DNA of 9,917 bases. Origin: an uncultured Clostridia bacterium. GTDB lineage: Bacteria > Bacillota > Clostridia > Christensenellales > Borkfalkiaceae. Made by a program: the position numbers and the translations under genes. This document shows positions 1-6,460 of this stretch, one piece after another. Below the pieces are notes generated by a model. The model did not search any database. It was not told the origin of the DNA and saw only the letters and a program-made list of their open reading frames with translations. Within the stretch, counting starts at the first letter, position 1. Each line of letters starts with the position of its first letter. The DNA lies in contig CANPWF010000052.1 of NCBI GenBank assembly GCA_947581885.1, positions 1-9,917 on the forward strand. Direction: 5' to 3'.

Positions 1-297
1 GGGGGAAGCTGCGAGAGCGTGTATTCCGCCTCGAAGGGGGCGGTGATCGCCTTCACCAAAGCCCTCGCAAAGGAGCTTGCCCCGATGAAGGTGCGCGTCA
101 ACTGCGTCGCCCCGGGGGTGGTGGAGACCTCGATGAACAGCCGCCTTTCCGAGGAGGAAAAGGAGGCGTTGAAACAGGAGATCCCGCTCGGAACGTTCGT
201 ATCCCCTTCGGAAATTGCCGAGGCGATTTTGTTCCTCGCCGAGCAGAGATCGATCACGGGGCAGGTGCTTTCCGTCAACGGCGGACTGTATATTTGA
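1..297 (+). CDS. FabG-like short-chain dehydrogenase/reductase (SDR), C-terminal part
   Basis: The gene is cut by the left edge; 98 residues remain, about 40% of a usual SDR of roughly 245 residues. The catalytic YxxxK motif is intact (YSASK, bases 22-36). It is followed by the typical SDR helix ALAKELAP, the RVNCVAPGVVET segment that closes over NAD(P)H, and the terminal ITGQVLSVNGG motif. These show an NAD(P)H-dependent ketone/aldehyde reductase of the classical FabG type. The SCE residues just before the catalytic Tyr, and the end of the sequence, resemble the Firmicutes YmfI-like subgroup. Members of that subgroup are annotated either as 3-oxoacyl-ACP reductase or as elongation factor P 5-aminopentanone reductase; the substrate cannot be decided here. 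It is the last gene of a unit entering from the left, and a terminator-like hairpin lies about 60 bases after its TGA. Confidence 0.88.
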   Translation, partial: GGSCESVYSASKGAVIAFTKALAKELAPMKVRVNCVAPGVVETSMNSRLSEEEKEALKQEIPLGTFVSPSEIAEAILFLAEQRSITGQVLSVNGGLYI

Positions 298-321
298 CCT
301 GTAAAGGGCGGTTTTTAAGCG

Positions 322-350
322 TTTGCATAGTATTATGTCACGCATACTAT
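322..350 (+). promoter_or_regulatory. possible sigma-70-type promoter for the dgt-dnaG-rpoD operon
   Basis: A -35-like TTTGCA (322-327) and a -10-like TACTAT (345-350) are separated by 17 bases, each matching the consensus at 4 of 6 positions. Transcription would start near 357. The block around the -10, ACGCATACTAT (340-350), matches 10 of 11 bases at the predicted alr -10 (6440-6450). A second -10-like TATTAT lies at 331-336 but lacks a good -35. The operon needs a promoter in this gap, since the upstream gene ends at 297 and a terminator-like structure follows. The assignment is inference from sequence. Confidence 0.35.
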
Positions 351-351
351 T
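325..351. repeat. direct repeat GCATASTATT, also a 7-bp inverted repeat, upstream of dgt
   Basis: GCATAGTATT (325-334) and GCATACTATT (342-351) are direct copies with 9 of 10 identical bases and a 17-base period. Within them ATAGTAT (327-333) and ATACTAT (344-350) are perfect reverse complements. The copies cover the spacer and -10 of the proposed promoter. They could be an operator or two tandem -10-like elements, and chance in AT-rich DNA is not excluded. Confidence 0.45.
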
Positions 352-359
352 CGATTTTT

Positions 360-400
360 GAAAAAATTTCTCCCAAAAAAGAGGAGTTTTTTCTTTTTTT
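360..400 (+). terminator. intrinsic-terminator-like hairpin with T-run in the SDR/dgt gap
   Basis: Bases 360-366 (GAAAAAA) can pair with 387-393 (TTTTTTC). After a three-T bulge, 370-373 (CTCC) pair with 383-386 (GGAG) around a 9-base loop. Seven Ts follow directly at 394-400. The stem is mostly A-T, so it is weaker than a textbook terminator. It most simply ends the upstream SDR transcription unit. Because the proposed dgt promoter lies before it, it could instead act as a promoter-proximal attenuator of the dgt-dnaG-rpoD operon. Confidence 0.5.
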
Positions 401-416
401 ACAAAGTAACAGGTAT

Positions 417-1436
417 ATGAAAGAACAATTCGAAAAAGTCACCGATCTCAAAGCACGGGTGTTCGAACGCGAACGCGCCTTCCTCTCGCCGTATGCGACG
501 CATTCGGAAGATTCCAAGGGAAGGGAAAAAGAGGAGAAGCCCTGCCCCATGCGGACAGACTTCCAACGCGACCGCGACCGTATCATCTACTCCAAGGCGT
601 TTCTGCGCCTCAAAAACAAGACGCAGGTATTTTTCGCGCCCGACGGCGATCACTACATGTCCCGCCTCACGCACACGCTCGACGTGTCGCAGATCGCCCG
701 CTCCCTCGCGCGGTGCCTCGCCCTCAACGAAGATTTGACGGAGGCGATGGCTCTCGGGCATGACCTCGGGCACACGCCCTTCGGGCACATCGGGGAACGG
801 GTGCTCGCCTCGCTCTCGCCGAACGGGTTCCGCCACAACGAGCAGTCTCTCCGCGTCGTCGACGTGCTCGAAAAGGACGGCAAGGGGCTCAATCTGACCT
901 ATGAAGTGCGGAGCGGCATTCTCAACCACACCCCCGCGGGCAAGCCCGAAACGCTGGAAGCCGAAGTCGTTCGGTATGCCGACCTCATCGCCTACATCAA
1001 TCACGACATCGAGGACGCGATCCGCGCGGGCTTCCTCACCGCGGAGGACCTTCCCAAAGACGCTGTCTCTCTGTTCGGGCAGCACACCTCGGAGCGCATC
1101 AACACCGCCATTCTCGATATCTACCATGAGTCGTACGGCAAAAACTACGTGCGCATGTCCGACAAGATGGGGAAGGCTCTCGACGAGCTCCGCTCCTTCA
1201 TGTTCGAACATGTGTACGAGCGGGCGAACAAGCTCATTCAGGAGAGTGCCAAGCGCATGCTGCAAGCCCTCTATACATATTTCATGGACAAGCCCGAAAA
1301 GCTGCCCGCCCTCTATCGGGCGACGGCGGAGAGCGACGTTGCGCGTGCCGTCTGCGACTATCTCTCCTCGATGACCGACCGCTATGCGATCGCCGTCTTT
1401 AAGGAACTCTTCGTCCCGCGGGAGGGTGCGCTATGA
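417..1436 (+). CDS. dgt: deoxyguanosinetriphosphate triphosphohydrolase-like HD-domain protein
   Basis: This 339-residue protein belongs to the dGTPase-like HD hydrolases, which remove triphosphate from dNTPs and so help set the cytosolic dNTP pool. The metal-binding HD residues are visible: His86 in RLTHTLDV, His115-Asp116 in ALGHDLGHTPFGH, and Asp197 in INHDIED. The family signatures RTDFQRDRDRI (46-56), LKNKTQVF (65-72) and GFRHNEQS (137-144) are intact, and the length fits the short bacterial type-2 group. The ATG at 417 was chosen because the family N-terminus begins close by; the reading frame runs further upstream, but through the hairpin and T-run. The Shine-Dalgarno is poor (AGG at 411-413, only three bases away). 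The stop overlaps the dnaG start as ATGA, matching the common clostridial dgt-dnaG-rpoD order. True nucleotide preference cannot be read from the sequence. Confidence 0.9.
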   Translation: MKEQFEKVTDLKARVFERERAFLSPYATHSEDSKGREKEEKPCPMRTDFQRDRDRIIYSKAFLRLKNKTQVFFAPDGDHYMSRLTHTLDVSQIARSLARCLALNEDLTEAMALGHDLGHTPFGHIGERVLASLSPNGFRHNEQSLRVVDVLEKDGKGLNLTYEVRSGILNHTPAGKPETLEAEVVRYADLIAYINHDIEDAIRAGFLTAEDLPKDAVSLFGQHTSERINTAILDIYHESYGKNYVRMSDKMGKALDELRSFMFEHVYERANKLIQESAKRMLQALYTYFMDKPEKLPALYRATAESDVARAVCDYLSSMTDRYAIAVFKELFVPREGAL

Positions 1437-3238
1437 GTTTTTCCGCCTCGCGAAAAGAGGGGGGCGATTGGACGGAATTTCTCAGGACCCTCAAAGACAA
1501 GTGCGACCTCGTCGACGTGATCGGCTCCAACGTGAAGCTCGAGCGGCGGGGGTACCAATATTGGGCGTGCTGTCCGTTTCACCATGAAAAGACCCCGTCC
1601 TTTGCCGTGAATGCGGCGGATCGGTATTACCACTGCTTCGGATGCGGAAGGTCGGGGGACGTGATCACCTTCGTGAAGGAATACGAGAACGTCGACTTCA
1701 TGCAGGCGGTGCAGATCCTCGCCGCCCGCGCGGGGCTCGAAATGCCCGCCTTCGACGAGAGAGCCGCCCAAGAGAACGCCGAGAAAAAGAAAAAGCGGGA
1801 CAGGCTCTCCGCCCTCATGAAGGACGCGGCGCACTTTTATCTCGGCAACCTCTATTCGGGGCGGGCGGAAGAGCACCTTGCCTACATCGCGAAGCGGGGG
1901 ATCTCCCCCTCGACGGCGAAGAAGTTCGGGCTCGGGGCTTCCCTCGACTACAAGGGGCTACCCGCTCACCTTCTCGCGCACGGCTATACCCAAGAGGAGT
2001 GCGCGGAGAGCGGTTCGTGCGCCCTCACCGAGGACGGCGAGCTCATCGACTCTTTGGGGGGAAGGCTCATCATCCCCATCATCAACAACTTCGACGAAGT
2101 CATCGCGTTCGGCGGAAGGGTGATGCACCCCACCGACCATGCCAAATACAAGAACACCCGCGAGACCCTGCTCTTCAACAAGAGCAAGACGCTGTATAAC
2201 ATCAACCTCGTGAAGCGGGAAAAGCGGCTCGCCGCCATTCCCAACCTCATCATGCTCGAAGGGTACATGGACGTGATCTCGCTCTATCAGGCGGGGTTCC
2301 GCAACGTGGTGGCGAGCATGGGCACGTCGCTCACGTCCGAGCAGGTCCGCCTCGCCAAGCGGTACACCGATACCGTTCTCATCAGCTACGACGGCGACGC
2401 GGCGGGGCAGAACGCCAACCTTCGCGGGCTCTCCCTTCTCGAACGGGAGGGGATCCGCATCCGCGTCGTCCCTCTCCCCGACGGGCTGGATCCCGACGAC
2501 GTGATCCGAAAGCAGGGGGCGGAAGGGTATCAAAAGTGCCTCGATGCGGCGATGCCCCTCATCGACTACCGCCTTCTCTCCGCCAAGCGGAAGTACGATC
2601 TCACCCGTTCGGATGAAAGAAGAGGCTTCATCAAGGAGGCCCTTCCCATCGTCCGCGAAGCGGAGAGCGCGACGGAGCGGGAAGAACTCTTAAAGCGCAT
2701 CTCCGAGGAGAGCGGGGTGAGCGTGGGGTCGCTTCTGAGCGACCTCGAAAAGGGGCCCGTCGCGAAGGAGAGAGAGGCGGCAGCCCCCGAGAAAAAGGAA
2801 GAGACGAAGGATCGGGATCTCCGCGCGGCGCGGTTCGTTCTGTGCGCCTGCCTTCTCTCCAAGCCGTACGCCCTCGCGTACGAGCCGAACGAGGAGGACT
2901 TTTCCGACGAGACGCACAAGACGATCGCGCGGTTCATCCTCTCGTCGAGGAAGGAGGGGAACGTCCGCCCGAGCGGCATCTTCGATCTCATCCCGCCCGA
3001 GGACGGGGAGCTCTCCGAAGTATTCAACCTCGACTACGGCGACAATCTCGACGGGCCCTCGGCGGAGAGGTTTTTCCGCGACTGCACTGCCGCGCTTGCC
3101 CGCCGCGCCCTCGCCGAAAAGAGGGCGGCGGAGTACGAGGCATACGAGGCGGCGCAGACGGACGAAGAAAAGCGGGCGATCCTCGCTCGCATCGACGCAT
3201 ATACCAAAAAAATGAAGAACATCGGAGGAACGGTATGA
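1433..3238 (+). CDS. dnaG: DNA primase DnaG
   Basis: DNA primase makes the RNA primers for replication forks and works with the replicative helicase. At 601 residues it is full length. The N-terminal CHC2 zinc finger has Cys47, His50, Cys68 and Cys71. The catalytic core carries AFGGR (226-230), and the TOPRIM metal-binding residues are Glu276 in EGYMD and Asp320/Asp322 in YDGDAAG, with DPDD at 353-356. A charged linker (about 440-462) leads to a helical C-terminal domain that would bind the DnaB-type helicase. The ATG at 1433 overlaps the dgt stop (ATGA) and has GGAGGG at 1421-1426, six bases upstream. The 3' end overlaps the rpoD start in the same way, so primase and sigma factor synthesis are probably translationally coupled. 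Confidence 0.98.
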   Translation: MSFSASRKEGGDWTEFLRTLKDKCDLVDVIGSNVKLERRGYQYWACCPFHHEKTPSFAVNAADRYYHCFGCGRSGDVITFVKEYENVDFMQAVQILAARAGLEMPAFDERAAQENAEKKKKRDRLSALMKDAAHFYLGNLYSGRAEEHLAYIAKRGISPSTAKKFGLGASLDYKGLPAHLLAHGYTQEECAESGSCALTEDGELIDSLGGRLIIPIINNFDEVIAFGGRVMHPTDHAKYKNTRETLLFNKSKTLYNINLVKREKRLAAIPNLIMLEGYMDVISLYQAGFRNVVASMGTSLTSEQVRLAKRYTDTVLISYDGDAAGQNANLRGLSLLEREGIRIRVVPLPDGLDPDDVIRKQGAEGYQKCLDAAMPLIDYRLLSAKRKYDLTRSDERRGFIKEALPIVREAESATEREELLKRISEESGVSVGSLLSDLEKGPVAKEREAAAPEKKEETKDRDLRAARFVLCACLLSKPYALAYEPNEEDFSDETHKTIARFILSSRKEGNVRPSGIFDLIPPEDGELSEVFNLDYGDNLDGPSAERFFRDCTAALARRALAEKRAAEYEAYEAAQTDEEKRAILARIDAYTKKMKNIGGTV

Positions 3239-4293
3239 CAGTCACGCAAGAACAGTTGAACGATCTCATCGAGAACCTTCTCGCGGGATATAAGATGAAG
3301 GGAAGCATCTCGACGAACGTGCTGTGCGACGCGCTCGAAAAGTATGAGCTCACGCCGCCGCAGATCGATCAGGTGTACAAAGCTCTCCCCGAGGCGGGGA
3401 TCGTCATCTTCGACGAGGACGAGCGCGATAAGGAGCTGTTCGAACAGGCCCTCTCGGATATCGGGCTCGACGACCCCGTCAAGATGTATTTGAAGGAGAT
3501 CGGGCGGGTGCCCCTCCTTTCGAGCGACGAAGAGGTCGAACTTGCCCGCAAGATGCAGGAAGGGGACGAAGCGGCGAAGAAACGCCTCTCCGAAGCCAAC
3601 TTGCGCCTCGTCGTCTCCATTGCCAAACGGTACGTGGGGCGGGGGATGCTCTTTTTGGACCTCATTCAGGAGGGGAACATGGGGCTCTTGAAGGCGGTCG
3701 AGAAGTTCGACTACCAGAAGGGATTCAAGTTCTCCACCTATGCGACATGGTGGATCCGCCAATCCATCACCCGCGCGATCGCCGATCAGGCGCGGACCAT
3801 CCGTATCCCCGTCCACATGGTGGAGACGATCAACAAGCTCACCCGCGTCTCGCGGATGCTCTTGCAGGAGAAGGGAAGAGAGCCTTCCCCCGAGGAGATC
3901 GCCGAGGCCATGGAGGTGCCCGTGGAGCGCGTGCGCGAGATCCAGAAGATCGCGCAGGATCCCGTCTCGTTGGAGACGCCCATCGGCGAGGAGGAAGATT
4001 CGCACCTCGGGGACTTCATCGAGGACGACAAGACGCAGACCCCCGGGGACAGCGTCGCCTTCATCATGCTCAAAGAACAGCTTTTGAACGTTCTCGATAC
4101 CCTCACCCCCCGCGAGGAGAAGGTGCTCCGCCTCCGCTACGGCATCGACGACGGCAAGCCCCGTACCCTCGAAGAGGTGGGCAAGGAGTTCAACGTCACC
4201 CGTGAACGCATTCGTCAGATCGAGGCGAAGGCATTGAGGAAACTGCGCCATCCTTCCCGCAGCAAGAAGCTGAAGGATTATCTCGACATATGA
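3235..4293 (+). CDS. rpoD: RNA polymerase primary sigma factor (sigma-70/SigA)
   Basis: This is the housekeeping sigma factor that directs RNA polymerase to -35/-10 promoters. Its 352 residues match the compact Firmicutes SigA form, without the large non-conserved insert of E. coli sigma-70. A region 1.1-like domain occupies about 1-62. Region 1.2 begins at DDPVKMYLKEIG (79-90). Region 2 (about 120-190) contains DLIQEGNMGL and the -10-binding FSTYATWWIRQSI. Region 3 follows to about 275, and region 4 ends in the -35-binding helix-turn-helix TLEEVGKEFNVTRERIRQIE (311-330). The start at 3235 overlaps the dnaG stop (ATGA) and has GGAGGA at 3224-3229. The frame stays open far upstream, but that stretch is inside dnaG. 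The stop overlaps the trmK start. Confidence 0.98.
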   Translation: MTVTQEQLNDLIENLLAGYKMKGSISTNVLCDALEKYELTPPQIDQVYKALPEAGIVIFDEDERDKELFEQALSDIGLDDPVKMYLKEIGRVPLLSSDEEVELARKMQEGDEAAKKRLSEANLRLVVSIAKRYVGRGMLFLDLIQEGNMGLLKAVEKFDYQKGFKFSTYATWWIRQSITRAIADQARTIRIPVHMVETINKLTRVSRMLLQEKGREPSPEEIAEAMEVPVERVREIQKIAQDPVSLETPIGEEEDSHLGDFIEDDKTQTPGDSVAFIMLKEQLLNVLDTLTPREEKVLRLRYGIDDGKPRTLEEVGKEFNVTRERIRQIEAKALRKLRHPSRSKKLKDYLDI

Positions 4294-4970
4294 AATCGAA
4301 AGAGAGAATATTCCACATCACCGCCCGCCTCGAACCGACGGACATCTTTGCGGATATCGGGTGCGACCACGGGCTCATGACGAAGTACATGCTCGATAAC
4401 AACCTGTGCCGCCGCGCGTACATCACGGACATCAGCGAGAAGAGTTTGCAAAAGGCGGTGACCTTGCTCGCGCCCTATGTAAAAGAGGGAAAATGCATTC
4501 CCGTCGTGGGAGACGGGCTCGCCGTCGTGCCCGAGCCGTGCGATTTCGTCCTCATCGCGGGGCTTGGCGGAGAGGCGATCCTCAACATGATCGAGGACGC
4601 TTACATGCCGCCGCGGTTTTTGTTCCAGCCGATGACCCGCGCGTACAGGCTTCGCGAATATCTCCTCGAAAACGGCGCGAACCTCGAACTCGATTACACC
4701 TTCAGCGAGGGGCTTCCCCGCAAATATTACGACATCATCCTCGGCACGGGCTATGGGGGAGATCGGTATTCGGCGTTGGATATCCTCTTCGGGCGGGACA
4801 ACCTCAACGGGCGGTTTCCGCACCCCTTCCTCGAAAAGGCGCAGGAAGAGCTCGACTATGTGAATATGCGGCTCTCCCGTCGTCTCCCCAGCAAGCTGAG
4901 CCTGCATCACTATCAGCATCGGCGGGAAGAACTCATGGAGGCGATCCATGCTGTCAAGAAATCTTTATGA
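4290..4970 (+). CDS. trmK: tRNA (adenine-22-N1)-methyltransferase TrmK
   Basis: TrmK uses S-adenosylmethionine to methylate N1 of A22 in the tRNA D-loop. The 226-residue protein has the class I Rossmann methyltransferase fold: motif I DIGCDHG (22-28), the acidic Asp47 after the second strand, GDGL (74-77), the family motif AGLGG (90-94, usually AGMGG) and QPM (113-115). A charged helical C-terminal tail (about 180-225) matches the coiled-coil tail of B. subtilis TrmK (YqfN). The position between the sigma factor and a nif3 gene is the same as yqfN-yqfO in Bacillus, which supports the call. The start overlaps the rpoD stop as ATGA, and the end overlaps nif3 by 23 bases. Confidence 0.92.
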   Translation: MKSKERIFHITARLEPTDIFADIGCDHGLMTKYMLDNNLCRRAYITDISEKSLQKAVTLLAPYVKEGKCIPVVGDGLAVVPEPCDFVLIAGLGGEAILNMIEDAYMPPRFLFQPMTRAYRLREYLLENGANLELDYTFSEGLPRKYYDIILGTGYGGDRYSALDILFGRDNLNGRFPHPFLEKAQEELDYVNMRLSRRLPSKLSLHHYQHRREELMEAIHAVKKSL

Positions 4971-5712
4971 CATCGTGAACGGGCTCGCGCCCTTCTCGCT
5001 TTCGGCGGAATACGTCGCCCGCGGCGCGAGGGACAACAGCGGACTCCTTCTCGATTTCGGGGAAGTAAACGGCGTGCTCTGTTCGCTCGACCTTTCGGTC
5101 AAGGCGGCGGAAGAGGCGAAAAAAATGGGGGCGGACTGCGTCGTCACCCACCATCCCGCCATTTGGGCACCTCTCTTTTCGATCTCCGAGGAGAACGCGC
5201 CCGCCCTCATGTTCTGCATCAAAAACCGCATTTCCGTTCTCTCCGCACATTTGAATCTCGACGCGGCGGAAGGGGGGATCGACCATTCTTTGATGTGCGC
5301 CCTCGGGGGCAAAACGCCCGTTGCCGTCATGGAGACGCTGCCAAACGGAGGCTACGGCAGGGCGTACGATGTTCCGAAGAAACCCTTGGAGAAGTTCGTC
5401 AAAGACTTGAACGATGCCCTTCCCGCCCGCCGCACCGTCTTTTACGGGGAGAGGGAAGTAAGGCGCGTGGCGAGCTTTTGCGGCGCGGGGCTCAACGAAA
5501 GTGCCCTTCGCTTTGCCAAAGAGCAGGGCGCGGACACCGTGGTGAGTTCGGACGCAAAACATCATCTCATCACTGCGGCGGCGGAGGCGGGGCTCAATCT
5601 CGTGCTTCCCACCCACTACGCGGCGGAGAACTACGGCTTCGTCCGTTTCGCGGAAAAACTCAAAAAACATATCGGGAACGTCACCGTCTTTACCGACGAA
5701 CGCTTTCTGTAA
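4948..5712 (+). CDS. Nif3/YqfO-family dinuclear metal-centre protein
   Basis: Members of the NIF3 family form toroidal hexamers with two metal ions per subunit. Their physiological role is not settled; some have been described as GTP cyclohydrolase I type 2-like. All the expected metal ligands are visible: His68-His69 in THHP, His101 and Asp105 in AHLNLDAAEGG, and His223 and Glu227 in THYAAENYG. The N-terminal DNSGLL motif (29-34) is also present. At 254 residues it matches E. coli YbgI and lacks the PII-like middle domain of B. subtilis YqfO. The ATG at 4948 lies inside trmK (23-base overlap) but has GGAGG at 4937-4941, six bases upstream, so this start is well supported. Together with trmK it forms the conserved yqfN-yqfO pair. 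Confidence 0.92.
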   Translation: MLSRNLYDIVNGLAPFSLSAEYVARGARDNSGLLLDFGEVNGVLCSLDLSVKAAEEAKKMGADCVVTHHPAIWAPLFSISEENAPALMFCIKNRISVLSAHLNLDAAEGGIDHSLMCALGGKTPVAVMETLPNGGYGRAYDVPKKPLEKFVKDLNDALPARRTVFYGEREVRRVASFCGAGLNESALRFAKEQGADTVVSSDAKHHLITAAAEAGLNLVLPTHYAAENYGFVRFAEKLKKHIGNVTVFTDERFL

Positions 5713-5722
5713 GGAGTAAAAT

Positions 5723-6424
5723 ATGGCATTTTTAGACGATCTGTTGGAATACCAGAAGGTAGACGGCGAGCTCCGCAGAGTGGAGCAACAACTCGCTTCG
5801 AGCGATGAGAGGAAGAAGTTCGTACAGGCGAAAAACGGCGTGAAGAACGCGGAGACGCGCATCGCCGAAGAGGACGCACGCGCCGTCGAGATCCGCAAAC
5901 TGCGCGACGCGATCGCCGCACGCGTCGAGGAGGCGGGCAAAGCCGTCGACGAATATGCGGATATCGACGAACTCGTCGAACGGGAGGGGGGCGACGTCTC
6001 CTTCTACAAACGCAACGCCCAGCAACTTGCGGAAAAACTCCGTGCGGCGAAAGCCGAACTTTCCCGTCTTGCCGCCGAGGCGGACGCGCTCTTCGAAGAG
6101 TACGGCAAGATGATGGAACAGGGCAAGAAGATGATGGCTCTCTACAAGGAGTACAGCGAAAAGTTCCGTGTGTTGCAGGAAGCCCGTGCGGGGGAGACGG
6201 GGGAGATCGAAAAGAGGCTCAAAGAGCTCGCCAAGAAGATCCCCGCCGACCTTCTCGAACGCTACCAACAAAAGCGCAGGGAGCATATCTATCCCGTCAT
6301 CGTGCCCCTTTCGGGGGACACCTGCATGTGCGGCATGGATCTCTCCATTGCCCAGAAGGGGAAACTCGAAAACGGCGAGATCCTCGAATGCGAGCACTGC
6401 CACCGCCTGATCTGCAAACGCTGA
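5723..6424 (+). CDS. coiled-coil protein with C-terminal C4-type zinc ribbon (CT398-like)
   Basis: This 233-residue protein is a long, highly charged coiled coil (about 10-185) followed by a zinc-ribbon end. This is the architecture of the CT398/YbgI-neighbour family, whose members often sit beside nif3 genes; the function is unknown. The ribbon has Cys201, Cys203, Cys223 and Cys226, with further His227 and Cys231. The first pair is spaced CxC (CMCG) where the family usually has CxxC, so it may bind zinc atypically or use another ligand. The start at 5723 has AAGGAG at 5711-5716, six bases away, right after the nif3 stop, so the gene belongs to the same operon. It is the last gene of the unit; no terminator is visible after it. 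Confidence 0.8.
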   Translation: MAFLDDLLEYQKVDGELRRVEQQLASSDERKKFVQAKNGVKNAETRIAEEDARAVEIRKLRDAIAARVEEAGKAVDEYADIDELVEREGGDVSFYKRNAQQLAEKLRAAKAELSRLAAEADALFEEYGKMMEQGKKMMALYKEYSEKFRVLQEARAGETGEIEKRLKELAKKIPADLLERYQQKRREHIYPVIVPLSGDTCMCGMDLSIAQKGKLENGEILECEHCHRLICKR

Positions 6425-6450
6425 CAAATTTTTTCGGAAACGCATACGAT
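6421..6450 (+). promoter_or_regulatory. possible promoter of alr, placed for a leaderless transcript
   Basis: CTGACA (6421-6426, 5 of 6 to the -35 consensus) and TACGAT (6445-6450, 4 of 6 to the -10) are 18 bases apart. The -35 overlaps the stop codon of the preceding gene. A start site 6-7 bases after the -10 would fall at 6456-6457, that is on the A or T of the alr ATG. No Shine-Dalgarno lies between. The -10 block matches the one upstream of dgt at 10 of 11 bases. This is inference, but it explains both the missing ribosome-binding site and the short gap. Confidence 0.45.
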
Positions 6451-6460
6451 AGCGTATGCG
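6441..6460. repeat. perfect 8-bp inverted repeat covering the alr start codon
   Basis: CGCATACG (6441-6448) and CGTATGCG (6453-6460) are exact reverse complements around a 4-base centre, ATAG. The right arm contains the alr ATG (6456-6458), and the left arm overlaps the predicted -10. In DNA it could be an operator. In read-through RNA from the upstream operon it would form a hairpin that hides the start codon. No T-run follows on either strand, so it is not an intrinsic terminator. Confidence 0.75.

Noticed and set aside
381..386. GAGGAG as the ribosome-binding site of dgt or of a leader peptide
   Set aside because: It is 30 bases before the dgt ATG, and no start codon lies 5-10 bases downstream; it is better explained as part of the hairpin arm.
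294..416. N-terminal extension of the dGTPase gene to an ATG at 294
   Set aside because: The extension would be translated through the terminator-like hairpin and T-run, overlaps the SDR stop, and does not resemble the family N-terminus.
399..1265. 288-codon open frame on the minus strand opposite the dGTPase gene
   Set aside because: Low-complexity shadow translation; the HD motifs on the + strand identify the real gene.
2842..3234. Long N-terminal extension of the sigma factor
   Set aside because: It lies wholly inside dnaG in another frame and is arginine-rich shadow sequence. ATG 3235 has a strong Shine-Dalgarno and gives a normal SigA length.
3034..4251. 405-codon open frame on the minus strand opposite rpoD
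   Set aside because: It is the mirror of a GC-rich coding strand with few stop codons. Its translation shows no recognisable domain, and rpoD on the + strand is certain.
4954..5940. 328-codon open frame on the minus strand opposite nif3
   Set aside because: It spans nif3 and the start of the next gene on the opposite strand. It has no family match that I recognise, and the + strand genes are well supported.
6441..6460. Intrinsic terminator after the zinc-ribbon gene
   Set aside because: The hairpin is clear, but no T-run follows it on either strand, and it contains the alr start codon.
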